DNA from: Pisaster brevispinus
Lineage: Eukaryota; Echinodermata; Asteroidea; Forcipulatida; Asteriidae
Assembly (NCBI GenBank): GCA_023634235.1
Contig: JAMKCF010000002.1
Span: 7,572,722 to 7,636,721 of the forward strand
Length of the DNA stretch: 64,000 bases
Direction of reading: 5' to 3'
Shown piece by piece: positions 40,801 to 49,800 of this stretch (position 1 is its first letter; each line of letters begins with the position of its first letter). The notes under the pieces are model-generated. The model was not told the DNA's origin. It was given only the letters and a program-made list of their open reading frames with translations, and searched no databases. A program made the position numbers and the translations under genes.

Positions 40801-43800
40801 GAGTTGCAGGTCTTTGTCATCTTATCATACATGTAATATAAGGAACAAGGACTCGGGAGTTGCAGGTCTTTGTCATCTTATCATACATGTAATATAAGGA
40901 ACAAGGACTCGGGAGATGCAGGTCTTTGTCATCTTATCATACATGTAATATAAGGAACAAGGACTCAGGAGTTGCAGGTCTTTGTCATCTTATCATACAT
41001 GTAATATAAGGAGCAGGAGCCTAGGATGGAGATGTACAATTAGTCAGTTCATTTATTGGCAAGTTTTTTATGGCTGCACTTTGATACATTTTGAAATTTA
41101 ATAATGACTTAACTACCAAAATTGCCCCACATTGTGAAGGAGTTATCTGTATTGCAACTAATAAACACTTTTATTTTATTTATTTTTTTGTATAAACTAA
41201 GAACATTGGAGGTAGGTTTAGGAGATTTTGTGAGTTATATTAGTTTTAGTTCTTGCTGACATTTGTACACTCGGTTTGAGTTTGGCACTCAATATCAGGT
41301 AGAGTATTTATGAATGACACCCACCTGTTACCTTCACAAGTACATAATTCTTGACGTGTTAATGAATGCAGTTGAAGTTTTAAAAAATGTTAATCCCTGT
41401 TGCTGTTGTTTCAAGCAAAAAAAATATTATTTACTATGAAATAATTAACTAGGGTTTTACTGAAATAATCAAGGCACTTGTGACAATAGCCCTTTAATTA
41501 AGATGATAACTGACCTTCTTATCATCATTTTCTGAAAAGCCAATTAATTATTGTGTCATTACTAATTCATTCACACATATTGGTCATCCTTAACTTATCA
41601 TAACAAAAACACACATTGTGGTGACACAATCCTTTACACCGTACATCTACTTAAGAAATCGGTTCCTACATTTTCAGAACCTTTAATTGACCTGATAATA
41701 AATCTGTAGGGTTGCAGACTCAGTGCCCATCTCATGACATGACTGTTACTTATTTTTGTCTTAGTCAAATAAGATAGTGGGTAATGGTCAGTCTCAAGTA
41801 TGAATTCTATTCAGTACAAATACATGTACATGTGAAATTTTGAAATCCCCCACACAAGCGCAAGACATTCTCTCTCTATAACGGAATATGCACGTTCGCG
41901 TGGCAATAATTTTCTACTCGCATAACAGATTGGATGCTTAGTGCCATCATGTTCTTGCATCAACACTGCGCCAATACCTGTATCTGAAGCATCGGCTGCT
42001 AGAATATATGACTTATCAGGATCTGGAAGAGCCAAAATGGGTTCTGATTCTAAGCGTGCTTTCAGTGTCTTAAAAGCTTGCTCTTGGGATGTTTCCCATC
42101 GCACTGTGTTTGGCGCACCTTTTCTGGTTAAGTCAGTTAACGGAGCTGCGATAGCTGCAAAATTGGGCACAAACTTCCTATAGTAACTGAGTAGTCCTAT
42201 AAATGACCTTACCTCTTTTTTCGTCACTGGCCTGGCAGCACTGACAATTTGCTCTATCTTACTTGGTCTTGGTTTCAATATACCTCTGCCAACTACATGA
42301 CCTAGAAATTAAGAGAGTGAAAGCCGACAGAACACTTTGAAGGCCTTGCTGTAAGCCCTGAGTCACTAAGTCTCTGTAACACTTCATTTAGTACGTGTCT
42401 ATGCTCATCCCACCTCTCTGTAAATATTAAAATATCATCAATATAGTTAATGACATTGTCCAGACCTCTCAAGAGTTTACGCATCATTCTGGAAAAAAGT
42501 GCTGGGGCATTTACCATACCAAATGGTAAAACATTGAAGTGGTAAAGGCCCATCAGCTGTCACAAATGCTGTCTTCTCTTTGTCGATCTGTGAAATAGGA
42601 ATTTGCCATTAGCCCTTTGACAAATCTAGTTTGGAAAAGAACTTGGCTTTTCCAAGCCTCGACATCAGGTCATCTGCATGTGGGATTGGTTCAGGGTCAA
42701 ACACCGTAATATTGTTGATTTTCCTGTAATCAATACAAAATCTGTTAGTTCCATCAGGTTTTCTTACAAACACAATTGGAGATGCATATGGTGATTCTGA
42801 ATGTTCGATGATTCCCATATCAAGCATGGCCTCTACTTCACTTTGGATTACATTACAAGTGGCATGGGGCGTTGGATAAGGTTTGGTCCTTATGGGGCTA
42901 TCAGTGGTAAGGTGTATCGTATGTTCAATTAGTTTGGTCTCACCTGGCAGGTGTTGTTGGAGTATGTTTTGTGTTTCTTCCCTCTGTCGCGAGTTTAAGT
43001 ATTCTCCAAGGTTGACATCTTTTCTTCCTTCTTTAGATTCTACTGGGGGAAGGACAACTTCCAATATTCCTTCTGTCTCACTGTTGTCCATCTCAATTAT
43101 ACCCACTCCAGCTAAACCAAGAGCTCCCACCGCTGTTACTTTATCTTTCTCTGATCTCTCTAGATACTGCTTCAACATATTCGCATGATACGTCTTCACC
43201 TTTCCTGAAACATCAACTTTAAAATCATGTTTAGCCACCTGTCTCACAATCATATACGGCCCTGCCCATTGCATCAATAACTTATTATGATCTGTAGGTC
43301 ACAGAATAAGTACCTTATTGAAATCGTCTGTCTCTTGCTTTGGCATTGTAGTATTTCCTGCAATGCTTTGACGACTTCTCTAGTTCCTCCCGAGCCAAGT
43401 CACATGTTGATTGTAGCCTCTCTCTCAAGTCTACTACGTACTGATAGGTAGTCTTTATAAGTTCAGACAGACCTTTGGGCTTACAATCCTTCAAAAACAA
43501 AGCTAAATCTTTGTCTGCCTTTTCTAGAACCTGTTCAGAAACAAAAAGATCTAAAACGTCAGTATATGTTTTTTCTGTCTTACCAAGTTCTACCCACCTA
43601 TTTACATATCCTCTGAGATGCTCAGCAAACTGAGAGTATCGCTCTCCACTCTCACGTTTGGCTGTTCGGCTTCTTCCGTAAGTTTCGATTCAATAAAGCT
43701 ATCTTTACTTCACAATAATCTTGTGCCTGTTCTGCTGTGAGCCTGGAATAAACCTCTAATGTCTTACCCTTTAGTAGAGCACTAAGGGACATGCCCCACT

Positions 43801-46800
43801 CAGATTCTGGCCAATTGTTTACCTGCGCAAATTGCTCAAATCTGCGTAAGTAAGCATCTACGTCATCAGTTTGTTCATTTAGCACAGGTAGCTTGGGAGC
43901 TTTAGATTTTACAGAGGTTCTAAATGTACTACCTTGAGGTAGAGATTGGGAAGATGCGTGTTCTTGTTCAATCTTCTTTCATGTCTAGCTTATGTTGCCT
44001 TTCTAGTTGGCGCTCTTCCCTCTCAATTCTATGCTCTTCTCTAAGCATGTGGTCACGTTGTTGTCTTTGCTCTTCTAATTCTTCTCGACCCCGAGCAAAC
44101 CTTTTTTTATTCAGAGCCTTCTAAACCTCTCTCTTGCCCAAGTTTTATAAACTTTTGAAACTCCATCATTTATCAACATAGACTGATCACCAACACTACA
44201 GCTATATGTACGTGTATTTAAAACTTATTCATACAAATTGCCATGCGGCACACAGACCTCTATAACTATACGCAATTGCTCCGCTCAACGGCTACGTCGC
44301 ATATACATACATGAAGGATCTAATGCATGAATGATTACTGCCAAATCTGTAGGCCTACTACACACACAATTTTAGAAGGAGAGTGTACTTCAATCTGTTA
44401 CCAAAAAAAACAATACCCAAAATCTTCCCCGATAATTGGATCAGTTAAACTGAACAATTTTTGCGCAATCACACTTACTAGCAAGGGACTGGTAGGTTCT
44501 TACCAGAGATTAACCTTCTCAAAAACCCACAGGAAAAGTTCCAATCGAGGCAACCTAGTGGTATTAATCTCACTACCTATCAATGTGTTGCTTTAAGAAT
44601 CATTCATAAATACCCCAGACAGTTTCGCTATTCCTATTGGTGGAGAGCATGTCACGTGGGGGTGTTTAAACGGCTAATAAAGACATAGCTGGAGCTGTTT
44701 AAGACCGGCTGGCTTGGCATGTTAATTACGCAGAACGCAATATATAGCTATTAGTACCAGCGCGTAATCTATTTTTACACGCGTGTACACACAACCCACC
44801 GCGCACCAAACATAACTTTTAAAAAGTTTTTGAAAATGTACAAACTTCGAAAATTCGCTGCGAAGCAGATTGTCACAGATTGTCTAACATTTTTTCGCTT
44901 TTTAACAAAAAAGAGTAGTGACTCATTCTTAAACGGCCGTTTAAAACCTTGCAGGGTCGTGGCCGTGCGATAAAGGTTCTCGCCTTCGGCTTGGGCCTTT
45001 ATCGCACGGCCACGACCCTGCTGGTTTTAAAAGGCCATTTAAGAACTCGTCGCCACTCTTTTATTCCCTTATTAATCGGTGCTGTCTCAGCCATAAATGC
45101 CACTATAGTTTTGGTTTGTTTTTAATTTCCAGGACAAGCCCCCATTTGTCACACCATGGGACTGAATTTTCCCTGGCTGACTATACAGTTAAACAGCAAT
45201 AACTTATTTAATAACAAAACAGCAACTAGACATAATTACATTTGTGCACAAATGCCGAGCATTTTCGCCATAACTTTTAAAAAAATGAAAAAAATCATAA
45301 AAAATCATGTGATGACGTCATCATGATGTCATTTCAAAATTTACAAGAACTTGCTAATATCTAACAACCTACCAAGTTTCAACATGATCGAACTTATACT
45401 TTGGGAGATATACGACTTCAAAAAAAGCACCTTTAATGCCGCGTCACGTGACCCCCGATGACGTCATTGATCTGAAACTTCACACATATGATGGCTGCCT
45501 GACGGTCAACATGTGTGTACATTTTGAAGTGATTACACAAAACTTCTCCACACACATCTTCCAAAAGTCCATTTTGAACAGTTTTCAACCTGCCGCTAGA
45601 GGGCGCTCGTGTGTATCGTGACGTCATCGGTATTTTTTTTTAAATGCACACCCTTGCCAGACAATAACATCGTTAAAAGCAACTTCATAACTATTTCCAT
45701 TTTTGAATAACAAGGTGCTTCCTGTTTCGACCGGAAGTAGAGGTCATGTGAGGTCACGCACACTGAATAAAATGAAGACCTTATTTATCCCTATACAATC
45801 CCGCAAACAGAAACCTACGGTCTCTTGTGGCTGATTTGTTACGGATTTTCAAATATTTAAAATAGAAAACTTTTAAAATGACGTCACGTGACAGGTGATG
45901 ACGTCATCATGACATCATTGTTTTAGGATCATTATTGCACCAATGCCTTTCATCCCTGAAAGTTTCATTGCAATTGCTCTTTAGGAACTATGCAAAAAGC
46001 CGCTTAGAACGAATTGTCTGAAAAATACAAATTAAAACTAGACATGTTGCATTTGTGCACAAATGCCGAGCTGTTTCGTCATAACTTTTTCAAATTACTC
46101 AACTGAATTTGAAAGGTTTTTTTTGTATTCAAAGTAGTTATGACGTTCAAGCCTGTTTAAAAAAGAATTTGGATTATACAACGTTTTGTAAGCAATTTAT
46201 GACTAAAAGGTGCAAAAAATAGAAAAAATCATAAAAAATCATGTGATGACGTCATCATGACGTCATTTCAGAATTTACAAGAACTTGCCAATATCCAACA
46301 ACCTACCAAGTTTCAACATGATCGCACTAACACTTAGGGAGATATACGACTTTAAAAAAGTGCACCTTTAATGCCGCGTCATGTGACACCCGATGACGTC
46401 ATCAATCTGAAATTTCACACATATGATGGCTGCTCGACGATGAACATGTGTGTATATTTTGAAGTGAATACACAAAACTTCACCACACACATCTTCAAAA
46501 AGTCCATTTTGATCAGTTTTCAACCTGCCGCTAGAGGGCGCTCTTGTGTGTTGTGACGTCATCGGTATTTTTTTTTATTACCCACCCTTGCCAGACAATA
46601 ACATAGTTGAAAGCAACTTCATAACTATTTCCAGCTTTGCTGCGAAACAGCTAATAACAAATAAAATAAAAACAAAAACTTTAACGAAAACAAGAGCTGT
46701 TTCGCTGCGCTTTGCTGCGAAACAGCTAAATATTTAAAAAATAATAATAATAAAAAAAACTTTAACGAAAACAAGAGCTGTTTCGCAGCGCTGCGCTACG

Positions 46801-49800
46801 AAACAGCTAAAAATTCATTGAAAACTATAATACGGCTACATACAATTAATGAGCGAGTTTCAGCGAGGGACTAAATGGACTGTTTCCACACGTTTTTCTC
46901 AAGACTTAGATTGAGGTACATTTCTGTCCTCACAATTTTAACACCATTAATTAATCCAGCACAATTAATCTAAGTCAAGAACACTAAATACATATTCTAA
47001 TTAGTTAAGCCCGACCCCAAACTGTCTTTTCACTGTTCATGATCGTCCATTGCAGGCCACTGTTCAACTGTTCTCTTCCTCCTCCCTCTGGCTATGACTT
47101 GGGGGGTTTACTTGCCAGTCTCCTTTTTGCGCAGCTTTGGGTGTCAACTCTGCGGTCGCTTCCCTCTGCTCTCCTTTCACTTGGCTAGATCTGGCCCTCT
47201 TTATGGCTCTCTTTATGCCAGCCTCCCGGAGATGGATGTCTGGTGTGCTGTTGTACACCATGTAGTCTTACATGTAGTTACAGCATCTGGCGACTTTGGG
47301 TTAGGGATGGTTGGTCCAGTCTAACTCATCTCGTCTACAATAATGCACCTTAGCCTAAATCCACACAGGACAATTCTGATGGGTCTACAAAGGACAAAGT
47401 CCACACAGGACAAGCTCTGGGAAGTTTTCTTCTCAATCCACACAGGATAGAAACTTCTAAAATAATCATGCCCACACAGGACTTAGATTTTGGCGAGCCT
47501 TGAATCAGAATATTAGGATGGACTTCTCTCCTCCAACCTTAACCCAAGACTGACTAGTACATACTAAAAACCCACTATACACCCAACCAGAACAATATAG
47601 GACACAAAAAGAACCCATTCCAAAGGACAATAAAAGTAAATACCAACATTCCTTATAGCCCCACCCTAACTACTGCCCTCATTGGAGTCTTGATTTAAAT
47701 ATATTTGGCACCCTCTTGGGACACTCTAGTCTGCCACAAAACTTCTAGCAAACTTAAAGGAGCTAAATTAAAGAGGCAAACTTTCACATGTTAAATACAG
47801 CAAAAAAATCATTATTTTCCCATACTATGAAATAATTAACTAGGGTTTTACTGAAATAATCAAGGCACTTGTGACAGTCGTATTTGTACCATGTAAGTTA
47901 TGTGCAAATATGTGAACATTTATATTTTCAGTCTTCCTTTAAGCAACATATAAAACTTAAGATTTCCTGGTTATCATTTTTATAACAGAGTCTGATTACA
48001 TCACCCTGTGCCACTCCAGCAATGGCCAGACAGGTACAGCAATTGAGTGGAACTGCTTTAAGTACTGCACCTACAACACCAGGCTTGAAACAGTCTCTTC
48101 AATCACTACATATAGTGTGCTTAGCTGTACTGGACCCACCTGCTGCTATGGAGCTTCTTATTCAAGAGCATCCTGGCATTGTACTGGATTACGCTCAAGA
48201 TTCCTTTGGAAAAGATACTATCAAGTAAGCACTTTTTATATGTTTTGATATATCCCATAACGAACTAAGCAGCATGTACAAGATGCTGTCTAGTAAACAC
48301 TACATGTTCTGAAATATCCCATAATGAACTAAGCAGCATGTACAAGTAACTTTTCTTGGGCAAGTTGACATAAATGTAGAGGTTGATGAGTGTTGGCAAG
48401 TGTGTCAAAAATCTTATGAGGAGCAGTTATTGACTTTTGATGAAGTGCAGTACACTGATTTCATAACCTAATGTGTGTGGACATCTGGGCCCAATTTCAT
48501 AGCGCTGCTTAATGCAAAGCAGAAAAACTTGCTTAAGGCGCGCGGTCCAAATAGAAACGGTTTGGCAACCGTTCGACGGTTGCCAAACGGTTCAAGGTAG
48601 AAACGGTTCAACAGCATTTGCTAAACGGTTGGGAGGATCGTTTGTGTAACGCTTCAATGCGCTCAGCTTATCTGGTCCTCCAGAGTCAGAACAAAGGGGC
48701 TGTAATCGGATTACCGTCCATTGTGTTGAGATTATAGCTCCTGTTGCAGGAGCTCTGTCTAATATTATGAATTTCAAAATTAAACACACAAACCTTTTAC
48801 AACCGTTGTCCATTTAGTTATTTCCAAAGAACTTGGAAAATGTTGTTACACATTTTACTTTAAATCATAACAAATGACCTGGTTTGGCCTGAGATCATAA
48901 CTTATTGCCGCAATCAACCACATCGCCAATGGCTAATGCCATCACCATCACAAGCAATGAAGACACATTGCGATCAGTTGCACATATTTTCAGCCGTTTT
49001 TTGAAATTTCCACAATTAGGAGAGGATATGCCTTGAAATTGTATGAAGGACTAACTAAATCCATACCCTATTGTTTGTCCAAAAAAAACTACATAGTTTA
49101 CTTTTTTTTTTAATAGAGTGGAAAATGCATTTATATTTTGATATCATCCAACTCTTTTTCAATAATACTCTTTACAAGAGAGCACAAATAATGTTACAGA
49201 ATATGTCCAGAAAAGTGCAACGTTTTAACAACCAATTGAAATCAGAACCAGGTATACATGGTATAGTGATAGTGAGTTAGTATAGCTTGCTGTTATACTA
49301 AGAAGTTTAACAAATAAAGAGAAACTAGTCAACTAGTTTTAACAAATAATTAGATCATGATACATGTACTTTTTACAAGCCCCTAGTTGTAGCTTGGAAG
49401 GTTTGTTGATATTTAATTGCTGTGTATTTATTTTGGGGATTTACTACAGGTGGAAGGATCTCCTGAGGATGTTGTTGGATCGAGGGGCTGATTTAGATGC
49501 TGCTTCTGAAGGCAATAACAATCACACAGGAATAGCAACTAAAGGACACACTGATTTTCTGCAAGTACTCACAGGTCAGAGACTGGGGTTGTTTCCATAT
49601 TGTGTCATTTTGTAAATGGCAATGTGGGGAGGGGGGTAAAGGCAACTCCTATTGACAAATTATCCACTACTGTCAGAGAAAAAAACCACCATCTTAGCGA
49701 GTTGTGCCATCAACTCCTGCACTGATTTGGACGTCTTTGCATTGACCTAATTTGCAGTCAGTAAACCACCACTGGAATGCCCTTTGAATAACGGACAGTT

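Larger units (their letters stand above)
41417..47876 (-). mobile_element. Decayed Ty3/gypsy-type LTR element, Gmr1-like, with nested insertions
   Basis: On the - strand the order is 5' LTR (47876-45147), primer-binding site, leader with a foldback insert, gag remnants (44169-43450), integrase C-terminal piece, reverse transcriptase, truncated RNase H, and a 3' LTR stub (41417-41494). The zinc knuckle, protease, integrase N-terminus and core are missing, and the frame is broken at least four times, so it cannot be active. Having an integrase end directly upstream of reverse transcriptase is the order known from Gmr1-like elements rather than standard gypsy elements. Confidence 0.85.

Noticed and set aside
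32079..41015. CRISPR-like array of 56-bp repeats
   Set aside because: Units are contiguous with no unique spacers, in an animal intron. It is a minisatellite.
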